Below the pieces are notes generated by a model. The model did no database searches. It was not told the DNA's origin and was given only the letters and a program-made list of their open reading frames with translations. Source: an uncultured Muribaculaceae bacterium (GTDB lineage Bacteria > Bacteroidota > Bacteroidia > Bacteroidales > Muribaculaceae). Taken from it: a stretch of DNA of 64,000 bases. A program made the translations under genes and the position numbers. Positions 17,614-25,175 of the stretch are shown here, piece by piece. Positions within the stretch are counted from its first letter, which is position 1, and every line of letters starts with the position of its first letter. The DNA lies in the NCBI GenBank assembly GCA_910586595.1, contig CAJUJB010000005.1, forward strand, positions 1-64,000, written 5' to 3'.

Positions 17614-18673
17614 GTTGGGTGAGTATGGCGTTGAGTTGTTGATATTCGACGAGGAAGCCGTCATGGCCCATTGCCGAGTCTATCTCGTAATACTTGGCAT
17701 TTGGGAGTGTTTTTGCGAGCTTCCTCATCTCTGCTGGAGTGAAAATTATATCTGAGCTGATGCCTATTACAATCGCAGGCATTGTTAGGGCCTGTAGTGC
17801 GTGTTCAACCCCGCCTCTGCCCCTTCCGATGTCGTGGGTGTCGAATGCATCGAGAATAGTTACATAGGAATAAGCGTTATATCGGTTTACAAGTTTTCGG
17901 CCTTGGTGCTGCTGATAGGAACAGGCTCGTCGTGGCGTTCCCGCAATTTCGCAAGGAGGATCGATTTGTGTCCGGTTATATCCTTCGGGGCCACGGTATG
18001 TGAGCATGCCAATTGCTCGCGCGGCCGCCAGCCCGTTCTGAGCGGCATCTGCCCGGGGTTCTCCATATGTAGGATCGGCCTTAATTGCCATGCGTTGGGT
18101 TTCATCAATCGCTATGGTCCATGGCGACGCTTTGGCATCGGTGGCTATGAGAATAAGTTCCTCGAATCTTTCGGGCTGTTGGGCGGCCCACTCCAGAGCC
18201 TGAAATCCACCTACAGAGCTGCCGACGAGTTTATGGATATGGTCAAGTCCGAGAGCGTCAGCTAAAACTGAGTGAGCTCTTGCCATATCAGCTATGGTGA
18301 GGCGGGGGAAATCAGCATACAGAGCCTTTCCGGTGACCGGATCAGGGGTGAGGGGGCCCGAAGAACCATAGTGAGAACCTATTATATTAGCACAAATGAT
18401 AAAATACTTCTCTGGATCGAGGAAAGCCCCCTTTTCCATAGTGTGCGGCCACCAATCAGCCACCTCACTATTGGCTGTAAGCGCATGACATACCCATACG
18501 GCATTATTGCGGTCTCGGTTCAGAGCCCCATAAGTGTGGAATGCAATGGTGAGAGAGGACAGTGCACCTCCGAGCTCAAGCGGGAAAGGCTTGGAGCTTT
18601 TAAAAAAACGGATTTCGCCCGAGGGTGCCTCTGTAATACAATCTGAGGAAGTGATTTTAGTATCTTTTGTCAT
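17606..18673 (-). CDS. metX: homoserine O-acetyltransferase
   Basis: Cytosolic alpha/beta-hydrolase that acylates homoserine, the committed step of methionine synthesis. The 355-residue protein has the nucleophile elbow GSSVGG with Ser153, the acid near SSDIIFTP and the catalytic His in GHDGFLVE at the C-terminus. The HALTANSEVADWW motif is typical of MetX. It is the first gene after a Met-codon leader and terminator (18681-18841) and overlaps hom by 8 bp, so both genes should respond to methionine supply. The acyl donor (acetyl- or succinyl-CoA) cannot be told with certainty. Confidence 0.95.
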   Translation of the reverse strand: MTKDTKITSSDCITEAPSGEIRFFKSSKPFPLELGGALSSLTIAFHTYGALNRDRNNAVWVCHALTANSEVADWWPHTMEKGAFLDPEKYFIICANIIGSHYGSSGPLTPDPVTGKALYADFPRLTIADMARAHSVLADALGLDHIHKLVGSSVGGFQALEWAAQQPERFEELILIATDAKASPWTIAIDETQRMAIKADPTYGEPRADAAQNGLAAARAIGMLTYRGPEGYNRTQIDPPCEIAGTPRRACSYQQHQGRKLVNRYNAYSYVTILDAFDTHDIGRGRGGVEHALQALTMPAIVIGISSDIIFTPAEMRKLAKTLPNAKYYEIDSAMGHDGFLVEYQQLNAILTQHD

Positions 18674-18680
18674 TCTCTTA

Positions 18681-18715
18681 AAATAAAAACCGGCTCTCTA
18701 AGATGGGGAACCGGT
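18681..18715 (-). terminator. attenuator terminator in the metX leader
   Basis: On the minus strand an 8-bp stem with one G-U pair (5' arm 18708-18715, 3' arm 18689-18696), an 11-nt loop, then TTTTATTTT at 18680-18688. It ends only about 7 bp before the metX start. The 5' arm lies within 18707-18716, which can instead pair with 18755-18765 at the end of the leader frame (GGAACCGG plus GTG against CACCGGTTCC, with one bulged G). The two pairings are mutually exclusive. Confidence 0.85.
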
Positions 18716-18751
18716 GCGAGTATTAAGATTAGATTTATATGCGTGGTTTAC

Positions 18752-18841
18752 TTACACCCGGTTCCATCGGTTGCACATCATCATACCCATACCCGCCGGC
18801 ATGTTTACTGAAAATATTGATGTGATATGAGGAAAACTCAT
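18752..18841 (-). CDS. Met-rich leader peptide of the metX-hom operon
   Basis: A 29-codon reading frame from ATG (18841) to TAA (18752-18754), between the metX promoter and the attenuator terminator. It holds six Met codons: the start, then codons 14, 18, 20, 21 and 22, with MGMMM at residues 18-22. A shorter 16-codon version could begin at codon 14. The predicted logic is that of classical amino-acid attenuation. With scarce Met the ribosome stalls in the Met codons, leaving 18755-18765 free to pair with the terminator 5' arm, so metX is transcribed. With ample Met the ribosome reaches the stop codon, covers 18755-18765, and the terminator forms. This is read directly from sequence; regulation itself is inferred. 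Confidence 0.82.
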   Translation of the reverse strand: MSFPHITSIFSVNMPAGMGMMMCNRWNRV

Positions 18842-18872
18842 TATGGAAACGATTTTTAAGTGTTTGTGGTTG

Positions 18873-18904
18873 CAAAGTTATAAAAAGATTCTGAAATCCT
18901 CAAA
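18873..18904 (-). promoter_or_regulatory. promoter of the metX leader and operon
   Basis: On the minus strand TTTG (18901-18904), a 20-bp spacer and TAACTTTG (18873-18880) match the Bacteroidetes -33/-7 consensus. Transcription should begin near 18866, about 25 nt before the leader start codon. Confidence 0.8.
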
Positions 18905-19094
18905 TTTTCCCCAAAAAGATTTTAAATCATCTTTCCGACGGCATTCTGAGACCCGGTCGACGATCGTAGCACAATGTTCGGCGAGGTGAAATACTGAGCG
19001 GATGTAGATAGTATTTGTGGATGAGGATCGTTTGAGAAGAGGATAATCCAAAAATAATTGCTAATTTTGCAGACTGAATCAACCGACAGAACAA
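18905..19094 (+). other. upstream region of ftsY
   Basis: The rest of the 421-bp gap between metX and ftsY. The only recognisable element is TAATTTTG at 19062-19069, a -7-like box about 25 bp before the ftsY start, with no convincing -33 element. No open frame or RNA gene was recognised between 18905 and 19060. Confidence 0.5.
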
Positions 19095-20063
19095 ATGGGA
19101 TTTTTTGATTTCTTCAGCAGAGATAAGAAACAGAACCTCGATCGAGGTCTTGAGAAGACTAAGGAGGGGGTGCTTGGTAAACTCCGACGTGTATTTACCG
19201 GTCGCCGCACTATTGATGATGATTTTCTTGATGAACTCGAGGAAGTGTTTATTACCAGTGATGTCGGTGCCGAGACTACACTGAAGATTATCGACCGTAT
19301 TCAAGCTCGTGTCGCACGCGATAAATATGTCGACATGGATGAGCTCAATGAGTTGCTTTGTCAGGAAATCAGCGAATTGCTTGCTGAAAGTGGCAACGAG
19401 GCCGATACCGCAGGTGAGTTTATGCCCCCTGCTGATAAAAAACCGTACGTAATTATGGTTGTAGGTGTGAATGGCGTTGGTAAAACCACCACCATAGGAA
19501 AACTTGCACACCACTATAAAGCCGCAGGCAATAAAGTTATGCTTGGGGCTGCCGATACGTTCCGCGCCGCTGCCGTTGAGCAGCTTGATGAGTGGGGGCG
19601 CCGCGCCGGAGTACCTGTCATCAAACAGCAACTTGGCTCAGATGCCGCAGCCGTCGCATTCGACACCTTGTCATCTGCCGTGGCTAACAATGTTGATGTC
19701 GTGATCATTGACACAGCTGGTCGTCTTCATAATAAGAAAGGCCTTATGGATGAGCTTTCAAAGATCAAGCGTGTTATGGAGAAGGTCGTTCCCGATGCCC
19801 CTCACGAGGTGCTTCTGGTACTCGATGGATCGACAGGCCAAAATGCATTTGAGCAGGCACGTCAGTTCTCGGCTGCCACACAAGTGACACATCTCGCCGT
19901 CACTAAACTCGACGGAACAGCTCGTGGAGGCGTGGTTATCGGCATCAGTGACCAGTTCAAAATCCCGGTAAAATACATAGGTATCGGAGAAGGGATTGCA
20001 GATCTTCAACTCTTCAATAAACGGGCTTTTGTTGAGTCGCTTTTCGGTCGTAAGGAGTCATAA
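19095..20063 (+). CDS. ftsY: signal recognition particle receptor FtsY
   Basis: GTPase that docks the signal recognition particle and its ribosome at the inner membrane for cotranslational protein insertion. The 322-residue protein has a short N-domain (about 15-105), and the G-domain with GVNGVGKTT at residues 124-132, the DTFRAAAVEQL motif, DTAGR, and TKLDGTARGG. The acidic A-domain of E. coli FtsY is almost absent, as in many Bacteroidetes; a short amphipathic start (MGFFDFFSRDKK) probably touches the membrane. RimO follows after 5 bp. Confidence 0.97.
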   Translation: MGFFDFFSRDKKQNLDRGLEKTKEGVLGKLRRVFTGRRTIDDDFLDELEEVFITSDVGAETTLKIIDRIQARVARDKYVDMDELNELLCQEISELLAESGNEADTAGEFMPPADKKPYVIMVVGVNGVGKTTTIGKLAHHYKAAGNKVMLGAADTFRAAAVEQLDEWGRRAGVPVIKQQLGSDAAAVAFDTLSSAVANNVDVVIIDTAGRLHNKKGLMDELSKIKRVMEKVVPDAPHEVLLVLDGSTGQNAFEQARQFSAATQVTHLAVTKLDGTARGGVVIGISDQFKIPVKYIGIGEGIADLQLFNKRAFVESLFGRKES

Positions 20064-20068
20064 GAGGC

Positions 20069-21373
20069 ATGAAGCGTAAAGTTTCTATTCTTAGCCTCGG
20101 CTGCTCAAAGAATCTCGTGGACAGCGAGCGCCTTGCACGTCGCTTCGATGATGCTGGTCTTGAAGCATCGTTTGTAGAAACGGTGCCAGCCGATGGTTCG
20201 TTTTTGATAATCAATACCTGCGGATTCATTGGCGATGCCAAAGAGGAATCTGTCAATACATTGCTTGAGGCTATTGCCGCCAAAGGCGATGGCTCTCTTA
20301 GTGGCGTATATGCCATGGGCTGCCTTACTGAGCGGTATCGTGCCGAACTCAGTGAAGAGATGCCGGAGCTTGACGGCTTATATGGTAAATTTGATTGGGG
20401 TGGAGTCGTGGAAGCTATCTGTGGTCAGGAATCCTCAACACGCCCATGGTCGCGTGAGCTTTCGACCCTTCCACACTATGCCTATCTGAAAATATCAGAG
20501 GGATGTAACCGGTTCTGTGCCTTTTGCGCAATTCCGCTTATTACCGGTCGCCATCACTCCCGTCCGGTAAGTGAAATACTTGCTGAAGTAAAAGAATTAG
20601 CGGCAGCAGGCACACGCGAGTTTAATGTAATAGCTCAGGATCTGTCGTCTTACGGCCGTGATTTGAGCGCCGATGGGTCTTCTCAGTTGGCCGAGCTTAT
20701 TGATGAGATGGCTCAGATTGACGGTGTGGAGATGATTCGCTTACACTATGCCTATCCGTCTGAGTTCCCTTATGAGATTTTGCCTGTAATGGCGCGCCGG
20801 GAGCAGGTGTGCAAATATCTTGATATAGCCCTGCAACATATCGACGATACAGTGTTGTCGAATATGCGCAGGCACATCGACAGCAACGCAACTAGAGAGT
20901 TGCTCGCCCGTATTCGCCGAGAGGTGCCTGGTATACACATCCGCACCACTATGATGGTCGGTTTCCCTGGAGAGGATGAGGCAGCCTTTGAGCGTTTGCT
21001 TGAGTTTGTCAAGGAACAGCGCTTTGAGCGTTTGGGCGCATTTGCATATTGTGAAGAAGAAGGTACTTATGGTGCCCGCCATCTTCAGGATAATATCCCT
21101 GCAGATGTAAAACAGGCTCGATTGGATCGATTGATGGAATTGCAGCAGGATATTGCATTTGAAATTGCTGAAGAGAAAATCGGTCGCACACTGAAGGTTA
21201 TTATCGATGAATTTGATGGCGAACAATATGTAGGTCGCACAGAATATGATTCTCCTGAAGTAGATTGCAACGTCTATATCCCCTCTCAGATTCCGCTTGA
21301 AATAGGTAAGGTGTATTCCGTGAAAATTGACGCGGCTGAAGGCTTTGACCTGTTAGGCCATGTTGAATCATGA
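20069..21373 (+). CDS. rimO: ribosomal protein S12 methylthiotransferase RimO
   Basis: Radical-SAM enzyme with two Fe-S clusters that adds a methylthio group to an Asp of ribosomal protein S12. The 434-residue protein has the N-terminal cluster cysteines Cys12, Cys51 and Cys85, the radical-SAM motif CNRFCAFC (Cys146, Cys150, Cys153) and a C-terminal TRAM domain. The N-terminus KVSILSLGCSKNLVDSE separates RimO from MiaB. The start lies 5 bp after ftsY and the stop overlaps the next start as ATGA (21370-21373). Confidence 0.96.
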   Translation: MKRKVSILSLGCSKNLVDSERLARRFDDAGLEASFVETVPADGSFLIINTCGFIGDAKEESVNTLLEAIAAKGDGSLSGVYAMGCLTERYRAELSEEMPELDGLYGKFDWGGVVEAICGQESSTRPWSRELSTLPHYAYLKISEGCNRFCAFCAIPLITGRHHSRPVSEILAEVKELAAAGTREFNVIAQDLSSYGRDLSADGSSQLAELIDEMAQIDGVEMIRLHYAYPSEFPYEILPVMARREQVCKYLDIALQHIDDTVLSNMRRHIDSNATRELLARIRREVPGIHIRTTMMVGFPGEDEAAFERLLEFVKEQRFERLGAFAYCEEEGTYGARHLQDNIPADVKQARLDRLMELQQDIAFEIAEEKIGRTLKVIIDEFDGEQYVGRTEYDSPEVDCNVYIPSQIPLEIGKVYSVKIDAAEGFDLLGHVES

Positions 21374-22332
21374 CTCAGAGCTACGAACCGATATTATTAT
21401 GCCGTTTTCCTGGCGAATCTGAAATACGGCGTTTTACACCGACGGCCCAAGAAGCCACTCATGAAGACCGACTATATTTTGGTGAGGCTGAGCTTAGGCC
21501 TTGGCCAGGCATGAAGTTGTCGGACGGTATGGAAGTGTGCGGTACATCTACCTCAAAAGATGTATATGAGGCTGGATTAAGCCGCCTCATCCCTAAACTT
21601 AAGGAGAGGTCAGGAAAGACCGTGATATGCCGGCAGATCTGTGGAAGGTTCTCTATTTTTGAGCCGGAGAGAATGGCTCTTGAATATTTTGAGGCTTTTC
21701 CCGACATGTTCTGTTTTATGTTCTATCATCCTTCCACAGGATGGTGGATGGGGGCTTCGCCTGAATTGTTGCTTGAAGTGCTGACTCCAAATCTCGCCAA
21801 GACACGCGCTTTGGCAGGCACTCGACCAAGAGATATTGAAGAAGCCTGGTCAGCTAAGAATATCGCTGAACACAACATTGTTGTCGAAGATATTTGCCGG
21901 GGAATTGCAAGCTTGGGATCCGACGTCGAGGCTGAAGCCTTACGCCCGTATAATTTTGCTTACGGACAGATTGAGCACCTATGTACTCCAATTCTGGTGT
22001 GCAGTAAGTCGTCTCCGCTGCAAGTTGACCGGTTGATAGATACAATTCATCCTACGCCGGCGGTATGCGGCTATCCGAGAAAAATTGCGATCTCCGACAT
22101 CTCTGACATTGAATCGTATCCACGCCAATGTTACGGTGGGTTGATTGAAGTGCCGGCAGCAACTGGCAAATTAGCTTATGTAATATTGCGTTGTGTTCAT
22201 TTCGACTCAGAAAAATGGTGCGTTTATTCTGGGAGTGGTATTACTCCGGACTCGGATCCATCGGATGAATGGGATGAGACTGAGTCAAAGGCAGCTCCGC
22301 TTGTTGAACTTTTAAAGAAATATTCTTATTGA
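21370..22332 (+). CDS. chorismate-binding enzyme, isochorismate synthase-like
   Basis: Predicted cytosolic enzyme of the isochorismate synthase / anthranilate synthase I family, here most like MenF, the first step of menaquinone synthesis. The 320-residue protein is at the short end of the family but keeps the conserved C-terminal core: KTVICRQ (with the expected catalytic Lys), LAGTRPR, EHNIVVEDI, HPTPAVCGYP and YSGSGITPDSDP. It overlaps rimO by 4 bp and the next gene by 1 bp. The other men genes are not beside it, so the assignment to menaquinone rests on motifs only; a salicylate or other isochorismate-using role is less likely in this group. Confidence 0.78.
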   Translation: MTQSYEPILLCRFPGESEIRRFTPTAQEATHEDRLYFGEAELRPWPGMKLSDGMEVCGTSTSKDVYEAGLSRLIPKLKERSGKTVICRQICGRFSIFEPERMALEYFEAFPDMFCFMFYHPSTGWWMGASPELLLEVLTPNLAKTRALAGTRPRDIEEAWSAKNIAEHNIVVEDICRGIASLGSDVEAEALRPYNFAYGQIEHLCTPILVCSKSSPLQVDRLIDTIHPTPAVCGYPRKIAISDISDIESYPRQCYGGLIEVPAATGKLAYVILRCVHFDSEKWCVYSGSGITPDSDPSDEWDETESKAAPLVELLKKYSY

Positions 22333-23756
22333 TGAACGATTCCTCCTCTCGTCATCTATTGTTAGTTGTTGGTATTGCGATGGGATTGCTGGTGCTTATG
22401 TCGGCAATGCCGTGGAGTGCTTTGACGGGTAACTTGTTCAAAGATTTCAATTTGCTTGAAGACCTCTTCCCTAAAGAAAATATTGCGAATACCGAACCTC
22501 TCTCCGAGGCTATGATAGATCCGGAGCTGCAGGAGTTGATAGCGCAGGCGGCTGAGAACGATAATATAAGCCAACCAAACCCTTCCGAGCCTGCAAATTC
22601 GTCTGTGGCTGGAGATACGTTGCCTGAGCCAGTTAAGGCTGTTAAAGAAACTCCGATTATAGATGGTATGGTGGCCATCGAAAGTTATGATCCTGCCGGG
22701 GCTGTTTTGCCGAAATTCCGTCAGGCTTTGACTCAGAGCAATCAAAAAAGGATTCGTTTGGCAGTCATAGGAGACTCGTTTGTTGAAGGAGATATTTTTT
22801 GCCAAGACCTTCGCGATAAACTCCAGGAACACTATGGCGGCCAAGGAGTAGGATTCATGGCTATGCACAGCGATTTCCCTGGCTTCCGAAAGACTGTCCG
22901 GCAGAATGACAATGGTAGTTGGGAAATGCACGATTTGCGGTCTCTCAGGGCTTCTGACAGCCTGCGGACTCTCTCAGGAGACTATGCGGTGTCGCAGCCT
23001 GGGGCTTTGTCGCGTTTCGATGGTGCTCCATTCAGCGACCGTACCCGGCGGTGGCTGAATTCGGCCCTCGCATATCTAAGCTCAGACTCTGGGGCTATAA
23101 CTTTGAAAACAGATGCGGGCTCACGCACGTTCGACGTATCTCCATCTTCAACGCCGACCGTCATTGAAATGCCTGGTGAAACCAAGTCGTTCACTGTCAG
23201 TACAGATATTGCTGGTCTTAAAGTTCTCGGCGCATATCTCGATGGTGAATCAGGCATTCAGCTTGATTGTATGTCAATAAGGGGCAATTCCGGTGTTGGC
23301 CATCGCAAACTCAATCAGACTATCTGTCAATCAATGGCTGAGTATGCCGACTATAGTCTGATAATAGTCGAATTTGGAATTAACGCCCTCTCTGCGGAGC
23401 AGTCGGATTACACGCCATATATGCTCGCTATGGTTCAAACTGTCAAGCGGCTGCAGCAAATATACCCTGAGGCTGATATACTTATTATGGGTATCAGCGA
23501 CCGTGGCACAAAGAATGGAGCCGATATAGTGTCGTTGCCCACCTGTCAGGCGATGGTAAATGCGCAGCGCGAGACCGCAAGCCGCACCGGAGTACACTTC
23601 TGGGATACACGCACGGCTATGGGCGGTGACGGCGCGATTGTTGATTGGCGCAGGCGTAAGTTGATGAACGCCGATTATATACATCTCAATCATGCCGGTG
23701 GCGGTGAGTTGGCGTCTCTGTTTTACCAGTCGTTAATCCATGCGCTTGATGAATAA
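22332..23756 (+). CDS. membrane-anchored SGNH hydrolase-like protein
   Basis: A 474-residue envelope protein with one N-terminal membrane helix (about residues 8-27), a low-complexity Pro/Glu/Ser linker (about 50-110) and an SGNH/GDSL domain. Block I reads AVIGDSFVEGD with the nucleophile Ser149; block V is DYIH with Asp448 and His451. A FGINA motif stands at the block III position. Such proteins act on acyl groups of envelope polysaccharides or work beside MBOAT O-acyltransferases. The ATG at 22332 shares one base with the preceding stop. A second SGNH gene follows with overlap. Confidence 0.8.
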   Translation: MNDSSSRHLLLVVGIAMGLLVLMSAMPWSALTGNLFKDFNLLEDLFPKENIANTEPLSEAMIDPELQELIAQAAENDNISQPNPSEPANSSVAGDTLPEPVKAVKETPIIDGMVAIESYDPAGAVLPKFRQALTQSNQKRIRLAVIGDSFVEGDIFCQDLRDKLQEHYGGQGVGFMAMHSDFPGFRKTVRQNDNGSWEMHDLRSLRASDSLRTLSGDYAVSQPGALSRFDGAPFSDRTRRWLNSALAYLSSDSGAITLKTDAGSRTFDVSPSSTPTVIEMPGETKSFTVSTDIAGLKVLGAYLDGESGIQLDCMSIRGNSGVGHRKLNQTICQSMAEYADYSLIIVEFGINALSAEQSDYTPYMLAMVQTVKRLQQIYPEADILIMGISDRGTKNGADIVSLPTCQAMVNAQRETASRTGVHFWDTRTAMGGDGAIVDWRRRKLMNADYIHLNHAGGGELASLFYQSLIHALDE

Positions 23757-25056
23757 GAGAATATACTCAATTCTGTCGGCTGTATGGCTGGTGACATGCT
23801 GTGCATATGGAGTTGATGCCTCAGATGATGATTCGCAGGCTGACTTGCGTCTTAATCCTGATATAGAAGACACTATGGTTGAGGCCATTGATTACAGCGG
23901 TTACAAATTCCTGAATCTTACGGCTGATACAATAGAGTTAAACGGCCGCGATTGGAGTGGCCTGGCATCTCGCTTCAAGTCTGCCGCACGTGGTGACAGC
24001 TTATTTTCGGTGGTATATCTCGGAGATTCTCATATTCAGGCAGATTTCGGGGGCTCTGTACTTCGCGAGCGTCTGATCAATGCATCTCGCAAAGCCGGGC
24101 GGGGAATTATAATTCCATTCAAGCTCGCAGCCACTAATCAGCCGGTTGATTACCGCTTTAATACTCAGGCGCAGTTTATCGCCTCTAAATTACTTAAACA
24201 GCCATGGGCGACTGAAATGCCCTTTACCGGCATAGGCCTCCAGCCAGTCGAGAGGCAGTATTCGATAGATATTCACTCTGAGATGGCCTTCAGCCGCATG
24301 CGGTTTATATACACGGGGGGTGTACCAGGTGTCTCGGCTGTAACCGCTGACGCTGATTCATTGGCGTATGCGCTGGTGGATGGAGGTGCAGGTTCCGAAT
24401 TAACTATTGCCCTTGATCGGTCGCTGTGTGATGCGAAGGTGAGCTTTAAAGGCGATAAATCGACAGTATTCGGTGGCGTAGAGCTTCTTAGCGATACGGT
24501 TGGCACTGTTGTCCACTCAATCGGCAATAATGGCGCAACATATTCGTCGTATGCTCTTGTGGAAGGTGTCGGCAGTGGCTTGTCGCAGCTCAATCCTGAT
24601 CTGGTGATTATAGCACTTGGAACTAACGAGGCTTTCGGACGCACTGATGCCGTATCGTTACACGCGGATATGTCGACTCTCATTGATGCTGTGCGCCGCC
24701 ATAATCCCGGCACCGAGATTATGCTCGTTGGCCCCGCGGAATGCTATAAAAAGGTAACAAAACGTGTACGTAATAAGCAGGGAAAATTAAGGCGTGTTTC
24801 TTCCCAGGTTGTGAATACCAAAGTGCTCACGATAAGAAATGCAATAAGGGATTTTGCCAGACAAGAGGGCATAGCTTACTACGATCACTATGAAATTGCA
24901 GGTTCAACCGGCGGTGCGGCAAAAATGAAGAAGGATGGCGTTCTCAGTAAGGATGGTGTCCATTATACCGCTCAGGGCTACCGTCTGTGGGGCAACTTGC
25001 TCGCCGATGCAATACTGAATCAATTCATGAAGTCTGAGTCTATTGAAAAAAAGTAA
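23749..25056 (+). CDS. exported SGNH/GDSL hydrolase-like protein
   Basis: A 435-residue protein with a signal peptide (about residues 1-24) and a second SGNH domain: block I VVYLGDSHIQADF (Ser94), block III ALGTNEAF and block V DGVHYTAQGY. Between block I and III is a beta-rich insert of about 150 residues, as in the AlgX/OatA-like and Bacteroidetes acetylesterase-like proteins. I start it at the second ATG (23749), giving an 8-bp overlap with the preceding gene; the first ATG at 23740 is also possible. Its close pairing with the other SGNH gene suggests a joint role in adding or removing acyl groups. The expected MBOAT gene is not nearby. Confidence 0.8.
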   Translation: MNKRIYSILSAVWLVTCCAYGVDASDDDSQADLRLNPDIEDTMVEAIDYSGYKFLNLTADTIELNGRDWSGLASRFKSAARGDSLFSVVYLGDSHIQADFGGSVLRERLINASRKAGRGIIIPFKLAATNQPVDYRFNTQAQFIASKLLKQPWATEMPFTGIGLQPVERQYSIDIHSEMAFSRMRFIYTGGVPGVSAVTADADSLAYALVDGGAGSELTIALDRSLCDAKVSFKGDKSTVFGGVELLSDTVGTVVHSIGNNGATYSSYALVEGVGSGLSQLNPDLVIIALGTNEAFGRTDAVSLHADMSTLIDAVRRHNPGTEIMLVGPAECYKKVTKRVRNKQGKLRRVSSQVVNTKVLTIRNAIRDFARQEGIAYYDHYEIAGSTGGAAKMKKDGVLSKDGVHYTAQGYRLWGNLLADAILNQFMKSESIEKK

Positions 25057-25105
25057 AGACTCGACAAAAAAATTTGCTTATTTGTTTGCAAGAATCCGAG
25101 CATTG

Positions 25106-25155
25106 TTATTAACTTCGCAACATCAAAGGCAAACTAATGCCTGCGAAGTTAGTAA
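25106..25155 (+). promoter_or_regulatory. long hairpin overlapping a promoter-like box upstream of the pRiA4b-like gene
   Basis: Arms 25106-25119 and 25142-25155 form 14 pairs (one G-U); a second 4-bp stem (GGCA 25128-25131 with TGCC 25138-25141) stacks inside. There is no U tract. The left arm contains TAACTTCG (25110-25117), close to a -7 box, with TTTG 21 bp upstream. The start codon is 20 bp after the hairpin. It may be an operator, a structured mRNA leader, or a weak end signal for the SGNH genes. Confidence 0.5.
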
Positions 25156-25175
25156 GAACCCATCTATAACCCTGT

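Noticed and set aside
16396..17664. longer hom start at 17664
   Set aside because: It would lie 59 bp inside metX and add a Ser/Asn-rich stretch before the Rossmann motif; the ATG at 17613 fits the family.
18674..18904. SAM riboswitch upstream of metX
   Set aside because: MetX leaders often carry SAM riboswitches, but I could find no conserved SAM core. The Met-codon leader frame with matched antiterminator and terminator explains the region better.
18927..19631. 234-residue open frame antisense to ftsY
   Set aside because: It covers the start of ftsY on the other strand, encodes nothing recognisable and is a shadow of the real gene's codon use.
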